Below are positions 19,091-27,503 of a stretch of DNA of 64,000 bases, piece by piece (positions within the stretch are counted from its first letter, which is position 1; every line of letters starts with the position of its first letter). The translations under genes and the position numbers were made by a program. The stretch is from Comamonas testosteroni. GTDB taxonomy: Bacteria > Pseudomonadota > Gammaproteobacteria > Burkholderiales > Burkholderiaceae_C. Location: the NCBI RefSeq assembly GCF_014076415.1, contig NZ_CP043568.1:124001-188000 (forward strand). The letters are read 5' to 3'. The notes below the pieces were generated by a model. It did not search any database. It worked only from the letters and a program-made list of their open reading frames with translations, and was not told the origin of the DNA.

Positions 19091-19229
19091 AGGATTTGGC
19101 GAGTGCACATGTTTTGATAGTGCGCACTTACGATTGCGCTTGGCTTTGCAGGCCAAACAAAGGGCCTGGCGCAAATGGCACCTAGGGTATTCAGTTAGTA
19201 TAGGTGACTGTTATCCCCAATCATTCAGC

Positions 19230-20246
19230 ATGACGTCCGTGCACGATTCCAATCCCGAAGTTTCCATCGTTGTTCCCGTTTATAACGAGTTCGATAATCT
19301 GCCCGATCTGGTGGCCCGCATTGACGAGGCCATGCGTACCCAGTCACTGAGCTACGAACTGATTGCGGTGGACGATGGATCGACGGATGGCAGTGCCAGA
19401 CGTCTGCGCGAGCTGGCCGAACAGCATCCCTGGGTGCGTGCCGTCTGCCTGGTGCGCAACTACGGTCAGTCCAGTGCCTTGCAGGCCGGTTTTGACCGGG
19501 TGCGCGGCCGCTATGTGGTGACCCTGGATGCAGATCTGCAAAATGAGCCTGGCGATATTCCGCTGTTGCTGGAGCGTCTGGAAAACGATCCCGATGTGGA
19601 CATGATTTCGGGCTGGCGCAAGAACCGCCAGGACAAGGCCCTGTCGCGCCGCCTGCCCTCGGTGCTGGCCAACCGCCTGATTTCCAAATTCACCAATGTG
19701 CAACTACACGACTATGGTTGTGCATTGAAGGCCTATCGCCGCGAGATCATTGACCGCATTCGCCTGTATGGCGAGATGCACCGCTTCATTCCCTCGCTGG
19801 CACGTGATGCCGGCGCGCGTATCACGGAGATTCCGGTGCGTCACCATGCGCGCACGCGCGGTGTCTCCAAGTACGGCATAGATCGCACTTTCCGGGTGAT
19901 TCTGGATCTGATCTTCATTGTCTTTTTCATGCGCTTCCGCCAGCGTCCGCTGCATGCCTTCGGCGGCATGGGGCTGTGGATGGCTACGCCTGGCGTGCTG
20001 ATCCTGCTGTGGCTGCTGGCGCAGAAGATCATGGGTGAATCGATTGGCGGCCGCCCCCTGCTGATGGCAGGGGTCATGCTGGTGCTGATGGGCATGCAGT
20101 TCATCGCGGCGGGCCTGATCGGCGAGCTGCTGACGCGCATCTATTACGAGTCGGGCAGCGGCCTTCAGTACCACGCCAAGGATTACGGCGCTGTTGAACA
20201 CAAGCCTGCAGACAAGGCCGCGAAAACCGAGACCACGGTTCTGTGA
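19230..20246 (+). CDS. GT2 polyprenyl-phosphate sugar transferase (ArnC/GtrB/DPM-like)
   Basis: Membrane-anchored glycosyltransferase of 338 residues. The catalytic domain has VSIVVPVYNEFDNLP, DDGSTDGS, and the metal-binding LDADLQNEPGDIP. Two transmembrane helices lie at about 232-255 and 265-290 near the C-terminus. The family moves a sugar from a nucleotide donor to undecaprenyl phosphate on the cytoplasmic face. It is followed immediately by a flippase-like gene whose GTG overlaps its stop. Near neighbours by resemblance are ArnC (Ara4FN), GtrB (glucose) and RgtE (galacturonate). The adjacent uronate operon makes galacturonate the most attractive candidate, but the sugar is not readable from sequence. 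Confidence 0.88.
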   Translation: MTSVHDSNPEVSIVVPVYNEFDNLPDLVARIDEAMRTQSLSYELIAVDDGSTDGSARRLRELAEQHPWVRAVCLVRNYGQSSALQAGFDRVRGRYVVTLDADLQNEPGDIPLLLERLENDPDVDMISGWRKNRQDKALSRRLPSVLANRLISKFTNVQLHDYGCALKAYRREIIDRIRLYGEMHRFIPSLARDAGARITEIPVRHHARTRGVSKYGIDRTFRVILDLIFIVFFMRFRQRPLHAFGGMGLWMATPGVLILLWLLAQKIMGESIGGRPLLMAGVMLVLMGMQFIAAGLIGELLTRIYYESGSGLQYHAKDYGAVEHKPADKAAKTETTVL

Positions 20247-21178
20247 GCAAGGCGCGTAAGGCGGTTGTCCGAGCCCTGATGGGCATCGCTTTGCTGACTG
20301 CCGTCATCTATCTCGCCAACCCCGTGCAATTGTGGGGGCGGCTGCAGCAGGCCAGTCCCTGGTGGTTGCTGGGGGGCTTCGCGGTCTCCTTGGCCTCCAA
20401 TGCGGTGTCGGCATGGCGCTGGCGTGCCATGGCCCAATGGCTTGGGGCCGAGATGTCGGTGGCCTCAGGCATGCGCTGGTACTTTCAGGCCATCGGCCTG
20501 AATGTGCTGCTGCCGGGCGCTGTTGTGGGCGGTGATGTCTATCGTGCGATTGCGCTGCAGAAGACCGGCCAGACCAAGGCGGCCAGCAATCTGTCGGTAA
20601 TTCTGGATAGGGTCAGCGGTCTGTGGATGCTGTGCGCGATCGGTGGTCTGGGAGCGGTGGCCTGTGCTTCCACGCTGGCCCCCTGGGTACACATGAATAC
20701 CGCAGTCTTCATCGCCCTGCTGCTTGCCGTCATCGTGCTGTGGTTGCTGCTGCCTTGGATTGTTCTGCAGGGCCTGCGCAGCAACTGGTTCAAGCTGCCT
20801 GGTGCATGGCTGGAGCCTGTGCGCGTGGCGGCAAGCAGCCCGAACTTCCTGCTGCAACTGTCGGTGCAGGCCGCATCCTCGGCCCTGGTGCAATTGCTGT
20901 CTGCTGGTGCGCTGGCATGTGGGGCCATGGCTCTGGACCTGCATTTGCCGCTGGCCGTATGGGCCTTTGTCATCGCCCCCGTGTTTCTGATGGCTGCGCT
21001 GCCCGTGAGCGTGGGCGGCTGGGGCACCCGTGAAGCCGCTGCAGTGGCAGCTTTGGCGCCCTTCGGAGTGCCTGCGGTATTAGCGGTCGGGGTTGGGCTC
21101 CTGTATGGCGTCTTTGCCCTGGGCCAAGGGGCTCTGGGAGCTCTGGCCCTGGGCTTCCCAAGCAGGTCTCAGGACTGA
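20243..21178 (+). CDS. YbhN/AglD-type membrane protein, candidate lipid-linked sugar flippase
   Basis: Inner-membrane protein of 311 residues in the lysylphosphatidylglycerol synthase transmembrane-region (UPF0104) family, with about eight hydrophobic segments. The family signature appears as WRWRAMAQWLGAEMS, NVLLPGAVVGGDVYRAIALQ and ILDRVSGLW, and the C-terminal LPVSVGGWGTREAAAV is also conserved. It lacks the soluble aminoacyl-transfer domain of MprF, so it is not a lysyltransferase. The GTG start overlaps the upstream stop, giving coupling to the polyprenyl-phosphate sugar synthase. That context suggests a role in flipping or handling the lipid-linked sugar. The end overlaps the convergent ligase gene by ten bases. 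Confidence 0.8.
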   Translation: MSKARKAVVRALMGIALLTAVIYLANPVQLWGRLQQASPWWLLGGFAVSLASNAVSAWRWRAMAQWLGAEMSVASGMRWYFQAIGLNVLLPGAVVGGDVYRAIALQKTGQTKAASNLSVILDRVSGLWMLCAIGGLGAVACASTLAPWVHMNTAVFIALLLAVIVLWLLLPWIVLQGLRSNWFKLPGAWLEPVRVAASSPNFLLQLSVQAASSALVQLLSAGALACGAMALDLHLPLAVWAFVIAPVFLMAALPVSVGGWGTREAAAVAALAPFGVPAVLAVGVGLLYGVFALGQGALGALALGFPSRSQD

Positions 21179-22476
21179 GTTTTTGTGATTGCAGACCGGG
21201 TTTCCAATCTGCAAATACCGCCCCAAAGCACAGCGAGGCTGAAAATATAGAACATGTTTCCGCTGTTGTGCGCGAAGAACACCTGGGTCCAGCCAAACCC
21301 GAAGTAGGCCAGTGGCAGCAGTGTGGCGGCTGCGCGCAAAGCCAGCAGCCTGGAGCGTTGCGCTGCATCGGCGCACGCCAGACGGCGCTGCGTGGGCCAG
21401 AAAATGGCGGCGGGTACGGCATAGAACGCCAGCAGCAGGATCAACCCCGGCAGCCCGCGCTTGACCCACATGTCCAGGATTTCATTGTGCGCATGCCCAT
21501 ATTCCATGACCGAGGGGTGGGCCAGGCCTTGATCGACCATCTGCTGCTTGGCCGCAGGGTAGCCGGCCAGTCCCCAGCCGCTGAAGGGGCGCTGCTCGAT
21601 CAGATGTATGGCAAGCCGCCATTGCTCCAGACGCTGGCCGACCGAGGTCACTGCATATTTCTGAGGGTCCTGCAGATACTGCGAGACTTCCCGTGAGGCT
21701 TCGGCGCTGCGCTGTTCCAGCTTTTGATAGGCAGGGATGGCAACGATCAGCCCCAGCATCAGCATCGCGGCCGCCGTCATGCTGGCCAGACGCTTGTAGC
21801 CATTGAGCCATGCCATCAGCCAGATGGCCGCAATCAGCAGCGGGATCACGACCCAGGAGCCGCGTGAGTCGGAAAGAAAGGACGCATAAATCCCGCATGT
21901 ACCCATTAGTCCCAGCGCTATTGTTTGAGACTTGCTCCAGCGGCCCAGCAAAGCCAGTGACAAGGTGGCAAAACCCAGATACATGGCGATGCCGCCGTAC
22001 TGAATGGCATTGGTAAAGCCGGAGACACGTGGCATCTTGAGCACGCCGGCTTGATATGCAGCAATCGCCAGAGCACCCACACTCCCCAGAGCCAGGCCCC
22101 AGACAATGGCCCTGAGCCGGATACCTGTTTTGCTCAGATACCAGAGGCAGAGCGCGGCCAGCGCGTACTTCGCACCATAGCCCCAGCCGGCCGCCGAGAA
22201 CCAGCGATCGAAGGACAGGCTCCAGAGCAGGCCCAGCACCAGCATCAGCCCCAGCAGCACCAAGGTTTCGCGTCGAGCTGGGTCCTTGGGGCGAGCGGCG
22301 ATGGAGCCGGCCAGAGTCAAAAGAGCCAGGGCCGTGGAGCCGTAGGAGTAGCCCGAAGGTACGCAAAGACTCAGTGCAAAGAATGCAAAGCAGGCGGCAT
22401 CCAGGGCATAGGCAAAGACAGCAGCCCGCTTGCCGGACTGGCCGGGTTGAGGCGTGACGGGTGTAGGCACATTCAT
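21169..22476 (-). CDS. waaL: O-antigen ligase family protein
   Basis: Polytopic protein of 435 residues with about twelve hydrophobic segments and one large periplasmic loop, as in WaaL-type ligases that join undecaprenyl-linked polysaccharide to lipid A-core. The Wzy_C-type region includes WRLAIHLIEQRPFSGWGLAGYP and the family histidine in YGHAHNEILDMWVKRG. Polymerases (Wzy) and protein O-oligosaccharyltransferases share this architecture, so ligase is the best but not the only reading. Surrounding core-type glycosyltransferases favour an LPS role. The start at 22476 is the ATG just before the homology. Confidence 0.8.
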   Translation of the reverse strand: MNVPTPVTPQPGQSGKRAAVFAYALDAACFAFFALSLCVPSGYSYGSTALALLTLAGSIAARPKDPARRETLVLLGLMLVLGLLWSLSFDRWFSAAGWGYGAKYALAALCLWYLSKTGIRLRAIVWGLALGSVGALAIAAYQAGVLKMPRVSGFTNAIQYGGIAMYLGFATLSLALLGRWSKSQTIALGLMGTCGIYASFLSDSRGSWVVIPLLIAAIWLMAWLNGYKRLASMTAAAMLMLGLIVAIPAYQKLEQRSAEASREVSQYLQDPQKYAVTSVGQRLEQWRLAIHLIEQRPFSGWGLAGYPAAKQQMVDQGLAHPSVMEYGHAHNEILDMWVKRGLPGLILLLAFYAVPAAIFWPTQRRLACADAAQRSRLLALRAAATLLPLAYFGFGWTQVFFAHNSGNMFYIFSLAVLWGGICRLETRSAITKTQS

Positions 22477-22551
22477 AGTTGTGATCGGGTTCTTCTGCGA
22501 GGCAATGGGCTTCAACCTACACTGCAGGTCTTGTGTCCGGTGCAGAAGTGT

Positions 22552-23316
22552 ATGTCCTCATTACCCATTGTCTTTATCAATTTGTCCAAGGACGCGGAGC
22601 GTCGCGAGCGTATGACCGCCCAGTTTGCACAAATGGGGTTGGTGGCATCGCGCTTGCCTGCAGTGTGGTGGGCGGATCTGTCCGAGGCCGAGCAAAGACA
22701 TTACTTCTGTGCGCCTCAAAGCCATGGCCGCTACTTCAAACCCCTGAGCAACGGAGAGAAGGGCTGTTACGCCAGCCATCTGAGGTCATGGCAGCAACTC
22801 ATGGCTAGCGACGCTCCTGCCATGGCCGTCTTCGAGGATGACGTGCGGCTTCTGCCGGATTTGCCCCAGGCGCTGGCGGCGATTGAAGCACTGCCCGCCG
22901 ATGGCAGCTGGGACATGATCAAGCTCTACGGGCGCGAGCCGGAAAAAATAGCCGACCAGGGTCCGCTGGTAGAAGGGTCTTTGCAGCTGATCTCCTATCA
23001 GCGGGTGCCCAGTTTTGCCGCTGGTTACGTCATCAGCCGCTCCGGGGCCCGCAAGATGCTGGACGCACGTGTTCCCTTCGACAGGCCGGTGGATGTGGAT
23101 ATCCGCTTCTGGTTTGAAAACGACCTGCGTGTGTACGGGGTCTACCCCTCGGTCATTGCTCTGGATGACACCAGCGAGATCAGCAGCATCTGGGCCCAAA
23201 AAGAAGCACCGGCGAGTCGTTTGCAAAAAATGCGCAAATTCAAGATGAAGCTGGCATTGAACTGGGGCAATTTCCGGGCGGCAAAACCCCAGGTCTCGGC
23301 GGTGCTCAAGCCTTGA
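22552..23316 (+). CDS. Glycosyltransferase family 25 (LPS glycosyltransferase)
   Basis: Cytoplasmic transferase of 254 residues. It starts with PIVFINLSKDAERRERM, typical of GT25, and contains GEKGCYASHLRSWQQL and the acidic motif AVFEDDVRL that coordinates the metal and nucleotide sugar. LgtB/LpsA-like members add galactose or glucose to lipooligosaccharide. It stands alone on the plus strand between the ligase gene and a GT4 gene and overlaps the latter by 11 bases at the 3' end. The sugar and acceptor are not determined. Confidence 0.88.
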   Translation: MSSLPIVFINLSKDAERRERMTAQFAQMGLVASRLPAVWWADLSEAEQRHYFCAPQSHGRYFKPLSNGEKGCYASHLRSWQQLMASDAPAMAVFEDDVRLLPDLPQALAAIEALPADGSWDMIKLYGREPEKIADQGPLVEGSLQLISYQRVPSFAAGYVISRSGARKMLDARVPFDRPVDVDIRFWFENDLRVYGVYPSVIALDDTSEISSIWAQKEAPASRLQKMRKFKMKLALNWGNFRAAKPQVSAVLKP

Positions 23317-24439
23317 GCGGCAGCAGCCCTTGATATTGGCCCCACATCTGCTCGCGTCCATAGTGGCTGAGTGCGTGAGCACGCGCCGCCGAGCCCAGGC
23401 GCTGGGCCAGGGCAGGGTCCTGAAGCAGTCTTTGCAGTGCATCCGCCATGGAGTCGGGGTCTGACTCCTGCACCCGCAGGCCGTTCACCTCGGGGGTGAC
23501 GACTTCCCGGGCTCCGATGACATCGGAGACGACACAGGCACAGCCTGCGGCCATGCCTTCCACCAGCGCCAGAGGCATGCCTTCCCAGTGCGTAGCCAGA
23601 ACAAAGATCTGAGTTCTGGACAGTCGCTGGGGCAGGTCCGAGACATTGCCCAGGAAGCGAACCTGCTGCTCAAGTCCCAGTTCGGCCACCAGCCGCTCGG
23701 CTCTGGCCCTGAGCGAACGCTTGCCTGCGCCGGCCAGATAGAGTGTGGGCGTCAGGCCGCGCTGCCTGAGAGCGGCTATGGCCCTGATCAGCGTGTCGTG
23801 ATCCTTCTGGCGCGCAAAGCGCGACGCCATGTAAATGGCCGGCTCGCGTTCCTGCCAGAGCCGGGGCATGGCGTCTTGAGCAAAGCGCGTCAGGTCGATG
23901 CCGTTGCAGATGGCAATGCATTTTTCGGCCGGGAAACCTCGTTCGACCAGACTGGTTCTGACGCCTTCAGAGACGCCGATATGGGCCTGGGTGAACGGCT
24001 CCAGCGCCAGGGCCTGGCGCAGACGACGCGGCGTGTAGCGCTCACGCGAGTTGTGCTCCACATGAAAGATATGAGCCACCCCCTCGGCCGCCGCCGCGCG
24101 CCGGCCCCAGATATGGTCGCTGAAACCATGGGCGAACATCGCATCGGGCTTGAACTCGCGAATGATCTTGCGCAGCTCCCAGACAGTCAATGCATGCAGC
24201 CAGTTGGACACGACCTTGACCTGAAGGCCTTGCTGGCGCAGTGCATCGATCTTGTGTTCATCCGTGCTGGGCTTGCGGCGCAGCACCAGCAGAACTTCAT
24301 AGCCTGGCGTGCGCAGTGCGGCCAGGCTCAGGTCCACCGCGACCTGGGTGGCGCCCGAGAATCCTCCGGTCACAAAGTGCAGGATTCGGGCCGGCGTTGT
24401 AGCGTCAGTTTTTGGTTCGGGAAAAGAGTGTGGGTTCAT
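23306..24439 (-). CDS. Glycosyltransferase family 4
   Basis: GT-B fold transferase of 377 residues. The N-terminal domain shows HFVTGGFSGATQVAVDLS, and the C-terminal domain has the donor-binding region YMASRFARQKDHDTLIRA and the EX7E-type motif in WEGMPLALVEGMAAGCACV. Such enzymes usually build LPS core or O-antigen on the cytoplasmic face. The upstream frame continues to a TTG at 24454, but ATG 24439 is preferred. It is divergent from the GT32-like gene across 62 bases. Confidence 0.88.
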   Translation of the reverse strand: MNPHSFPEPKTDATTPARILHFVTGGFSGATQVAVDLSLAALRTPGYEVLLVLRRKPSTDEHKIDALRQQGLQVKVVSNWLHALTVWELRKIIREFKPDAMFAHGFSDHIWGRRAAAAEGVAHIFHVEHNSRERYTPRRLRQALALEPFTQAHIGVSEGVRTSLVERGFPAEKCIAICNGIDLTRFAQDAMPRLWQEREPAIYMASRFARQKDHDTLIRAIAALRQRGLTPTLYLAGAGKRSLRARAERLVAELGLEQQVRFLGNVSDLPQRLSRTQIFVLATHWEGMPLALVEGMAAGCACVVSDVIGAREVVTPEVNGLRVQESDPDSMADALQRLLQDPALAQRLGSAARAHALSHYGREQMWGQYQGLLPLKA

Positions 24440-24501
24440 TGTTCTGATGGACAATCTGCACAGATCATTTGCGTCTATTGTTTCTTTTTGTTTCCCGCAC
24501 C

Positions 24502-25467
24502 ATGACCCGGATTCCTGCCCAATTATTCAAAAGCGCATTGAAGCTGGTTCAGCCCCGGGCGCTGAAATCCTCAGCAAGCTATTGCGACGCAATACCGGTC
24601 ATTGTCGAAGGCGAGGTAGCTGCTCCTGCACCGCAATTAGCGGCGTCGCCAGGCGCTGCGATTCCCAAGAAATTGTGGACCTACTGGAACCATGCTCAGC
24701 CCGACTCGTTTGTGCGCGAATGCATCCAGAGCTGGCGTTTGCAGTGTCCGGATTATGAAGTATGCCTTGTGCATCCTGGCAACCTGGCCCAGTACGTGGC
24801 TCAAGAAGCTTTGCCTGCCCGGTTCCATGAGCTGCATCCCACCAAGCAATCTGACTGGCTGCGCCTGTACCTGGTGGCGCTGCATGGAGGCTTCTGGCTG
24901 GATGCCAGCACCCTGCTGACGCGCTCATTGGGCTGGATGCAGGCAGCCGTCGACTCCAGGACTGAGTTTGTGGGTTTCTATCTTGAGAAATTCACCACCC
25001 AGGTGCAGACGCCGGTGATCGAAAGCTGGGCATTTGGCGCTTTGGCGGGCTCCGGTTTCATCGTCGCCTGGCAGCGGGAATTTCACCAGGCCTTGATTGT
25101 CGAGGGAACCGAGGCCTATCTGCGGCGGCTTCAGGCACAGCCCGATTGGGTCGACATCCGGCAGAACATTGGCGATCCCCATTACCTGCTGATCCATGTC
25201 ACGGCACAGCAGGTGCTGCGCCAAAGACAGTATTCACGCATGGCCTTGTTCAAGGCCGAGGACTCGGCCTATTACTATCACCATGCCTTGCGCTGGAAAT
25301 GGTATTTGCTGTATCCCCAGCTGTGTCGGGTCCAGGGGCCGAAGATCGGTGCTCCCATCGTCAAGCTCAGGGGCGGAGAGAGGCGGCATTTCACGGAAAT
25401 GTTCAAGGCACACGGCGGGGCAGTGCCAGGCAGCACTTGGCACCGGGCTCTTAATCCCGAGGCATAA
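24502..25467 (+). CDS. GT32/capsular-polysaccharide-synthesis-like glycosyltransferase
   Basis: Protein of 321 residues with a glycosyltransferase sugar-binding (Gly_transf_sug/Caps_synth) core. It shows IPKKLWTYWNHAQPDSFVREC near residue 56, then KQSDWLRLYLVALHGGFWLDASTLL, in which the D-x-D-like LDAS and the preceding arginine are typical of the OCH1/TcdA-related group. The first 50 residues are unlike the family and of no clear function. It probably adds a sugar to a surface polysaccharide. A terminator follows within a few bases. Confidence 0.82.
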   Translation: MTRIPAQLFKSALKLVQPRALKSSASYCDAIPVIVEGEVAAPAPQLAASPGAAIPKKLWTYWNHAQPDSFVRECIQSWRLQCPDYEVCLVHPGNLAQYVAQEALPARFHELHPTKQSDWLRLYLVALHGGFWLDASTLLTRSLGWMQAAVDSRTEFVGFYLEKFTTQVQTPVIESWAFGALAGSGFIVAWQREFHQALIVEGTEAYLRRLQAQPDWVDIRQNIGDPHYLLIHVTAQQVLRQRQYSRMALFKAEDSAYYYHHALRWKWYLLYPQLCRVQGPKIGAPIVKLRGGERRHFTEMFKAHGGAVPGSTWHRALNPEA

Positions 25468-25496
25468 AAAAGAGGCTCCTATCAGGAGCCTCTTTC
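25465..25496. terminator. Rho-independent terminator, bidirectional
   Basis: Stem GAGGCTCCT (25472-25480) with AGGAGCCTC (25484-25492), a three-base loop, A-run before and T-run after. It would end the GT32-like gene on plus and the zinc-finger gene on minus. Confidence 0.82.
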
Positions 25497-25511
25497 ATGA
25501 GCGGTGTTGCT

Positions 25512-25721
25512 TCAATGCCCGCCAGCAAACACCTCACCGGCCTTGAGGCGGTAGGTCGTGCCGCAATAAGGGCACTTGGCGTCGCCGGTCTTGGCCACAT
25601 CCAGATAGACCTTGGGGTGGCTGTTCCACAGCTTCATGTCGGCCTTGGGGCTGGGGCAGAACACGCCACCTTGTGCGTTGAGGTCTTTGGCGGCCAGTTC
25701 GACGACGGCATTCGTGGTCAT
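25512..25721 (-). CDS. Zinc-finger CHCC-type protein
   Basis: Small protein of 69 residues. The zf-CHCC pattern is visible as FCPSPKADMKLWNSHPKV, with cysteine and histidine, followed by KCPYCGTTYRL. Homologues resemble the zinc-binding C-terminus of the mitochondrial complex I subunit NDUFS6. In betaproteobacteria the gene commonly sits next to ilvE, as here. It is probably cotranscribed downstream of ilvE. Cellular role unknown. The start at 25721 is chosen because the conserved region begins shortly after it. Confidence 0.88.
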   Translation of the reverse strand: MTTNAVVELAAKDLNAQGGVFCPSPKADMKLWNSHPKVYLDVAKTGDAKCPYCGTTYRLKAGEVFAGGH

Positions 25722-25813
25722 TTCTCGTGTCTTTCGTGTTTTCAATAATGAAGCATGGCCGGAAATACTGGCGCAATTGAGATCAGAAGCACCAAGCAAG
25801 GGCCGTGTCCCCC

Positions 25814-25835
25814 GAGGGGGAAGCGGCAAAGCCGC
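25814..25835. repeat. 22-base dispersed repeat, copy 1
   Basis: A 22-base unit beginning GAGGGGGAAGCGGCAAAG, in the ilvE to zinc-finger gap, is identical to 29279-29300. The unit contains the small stem GCGGC...GCCGC. Copies of this kind look like REP-type intergenic elements. Confidence 0.6.
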
Positions 25836-25847
25836 CCAGGGGGTGAT

Positions 25848-26786
25848 TTATACCAAGGTCAGCCAGTGTGCGTACTTGGGATTGCGGCCGTTGACGATGT
25901 CAAAGTAGGCAGCCTGGATTTTCTCGGTGATCGGGCCGCGGCGGCCTTCGCCGATCTGCAGGCGGTCCACTTCGCGGATGGGCGTGACTTCTGCAGCGGT
26001 GCCGGTGAAGAACAGCTCGTCCGAAATGTAAAGCTCATCGCGGGTGATGCGCTTTTGCACCACTTCCAGGCCGAGGTCCTTGCAGATGTGCAGCACGGTG
26101 TTGCGTGTGATGCCGTTGAGTGCGCCGGCGGACAGGTCGGGGGTGTAGACCACGCCGTCCTTGATCACAAAGATGTTCTCGCCCGATCCTTCGGAGACAA
26201 AGCCCGAGGCGTCCAGCAGGATGGCCTCGTCGTAGCCGTCGTCCAGAGCCTCGGTATTGGCCAGGATGGAGTTGGTGTAGTTGCTCACCGCCTTGGCCTG
26301 GCTCATGGTGATGTTCACATGGTGGCGGGTGAAGCTGGAAATCTTGGTGCGGATGCCGCGCTGCATGCCTTCCTCGCCCAGATAGGCGCCCCAGGCCCAG
26401 GCAGCGACCATCAGGTGGATGGTATTGCCCTTGGGCGAGACACCCAGCTTGCGGTCGCCGATCCAGGTCAGCGGGCGCAGATAGCAGGATTTGAGGCCGT
26501 TGGCCTTGACCACCTCGACCTGGGCCTGGTTGACCTGCTCCTGGCTGAACGGGATCTGCATGCGCAGAATCTTGGCGCTGTTGAACAGGCGCTTGGTGTG
26601 CTCTTCAAGGCGGAAGATGGCCGTGCCCTGTGCGGTTTCATAGGCGCGCACGCCTTCAAAGGCGCCGCAGCCATAGTGCAGCGTGTGGGTCAGCACATGG
26701 ATCTTGGCATCGCGCCACTCCACCAACTGGCCATCCATCCAGATCTTTCCGTCGCGGTCGGACATCGAGGGAACAACAGGGCTCAT
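25848..26786 (-). CDS. ilvE: Branched-chain amino acid aminotransferase
   Basis: PLP fold-type IV enzyme of 312 residues that makes valine, leucine and isoleucine from their keto acids with glutamate. The catalytic lysine is K165 in MSQAKAVSNY, and the conserved EGSGENIF and TGTAAEVTPIREVD follow. The length matches E. coli IlvE. It is followed by the zinc-finger gene and preceded by a small membrane protein gene on the same strand. It is a housekeeping gene with no oddities. Confidence 0.96.
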   Translation of the reverse strand: MSPVVPSMSDRDGKIWMDGQLVEWRDAKIHVLTHTLHYGCGAFEGVRAYETAQGTAIFRLEEHTKRLFNSAKILRMQIPFSQEQVNQAQVEVVKANGLKSCYLRPLTWIGDRKLGVSPKGNTIHLMVAAWAWGAYLGEEGMQRGIRTKISSFTRHHVNITMSQAKAVSNYTNSILANTEALDDGYDEAILLDASGFVSEGSGENIFVIKDGVVYTPDLSAGALNGITRNTVLHICKDLGLEVVQKRITRDELYISDELFFTGTAAEVTPIREVDRLQIGEGRRGPITEKIQAAYFDIVNGRNPKYAHWLTLV

Positions 26787-26867
26787 AAAACCATCCTCTA
26801 TGGGTTGTGTGTTCGGCGGGCGCTGCTGCCGGATAGGCGGCGGCGCTTGTCTCCTGAAACTGCCATT

Positions 26868-27323
26868 TTAGGGGGAGGTCGGCTCCGATGTCCGGGCTGT
26901 TGCCTGCGCGGCAGTCGGGTTCAGCTCTTCCTTGGGCTCGGGACGCTGCAGCTCCCACTTCATGAGGCGGCCGGCGACGAACTCGCAGGTCACATGGGAC
27001 TGCGAGCCGTCGGTCCAGCGGTAGATCTCGGGGCTCTGGCCTTCTTCGGACAGGCGCTGGCCCAGGGAGCGGGTCATGGCCACCACATGGACCAGCGGGA
27101 CCTTGGGCTTGAGCTTGGCATTGAGCATCACGGCGCTGCCCACATAGCCGATAGGCCGGTCCGACGCCTTCTTCATGATGGACATCAGGCGCGTGAAGTG
27201 CAGCAGCCCCCACATGAGGATGCCGCCTGCCACCGCCGCCACGCCGGGCCAGCCCGCAGAGTTGTAGGCCGCGATCACCAGCACGATCAAGCCCAGGGGA
27301 ACCAAAATATTGCGCAAATTCAT
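26868..27323 (-). CDS. Hypothetical inner-membrane protein
   Basis: Protein of 151 residues that I do not recognise. Two hydrophobic helices occupy about residues 5-22 and 27-44 (ILVPLGLIVLVIAAY and GVAAVAGGILMWGLLHF). The rest is a cytoplasmic, basic-to-polar domain with KPKVPLVHVVAMTRSLGQRL and a proline/threonine-rich tail. An ATG at 27323 begins just before the first helix. It lies 81 bases upstream of ilvE on the same strand and may be cotranscribed with it. No enzymatic motif is seen. Confidence 0.75.
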   Translation of the reverse strand: MNLRNILVPLGLIVLVIAAYNSAGWPGVAAVAGGILMWGLLHFTRLMSIMKKASDRPIGYVGSAVMLNAKLKPKVPLVHVVAMTRSLGQRLSEEGQSPEIYRWTDGSQSHVTCEFVAGRLMKWELQRPEPKEELNPTAAQATARTSEPTSP

Positions 27324-27404
27324 GGGCTTATTGTCTTATGAGGGTATGGGTTTGAGGTTGCGGACAGTGCGTATGCCCACACAGGCTGCGGTGACCAAGG
27401 GGTT

Positions 27405-27500
27405 TTCAAAAACAGTAGCTGCATGCATATCTCAATCAATGATTTCAGATCATTTATTAGCTGATATCGATGACTGAAAGGCGCAAGCAGCTATCAAAAT
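27405..27500. repeat. About 95-base intergenic inverted element, copy 1
   Basis: The region upstream of the membrane-protein gene and downstream of radA holds TAGCTGC (27416-27422) matched by GCAGCTA (27487-27493), with the inner block AATGATTTCAGAT at 27438-27450. The same entry sequence (TCAAAAACA then AGCTGC) and inner block recur at 31769-31862, so the two look like members of one intergenic repeat family. Confidence 0.5.
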
Positions 27501-27503
27501 ACA

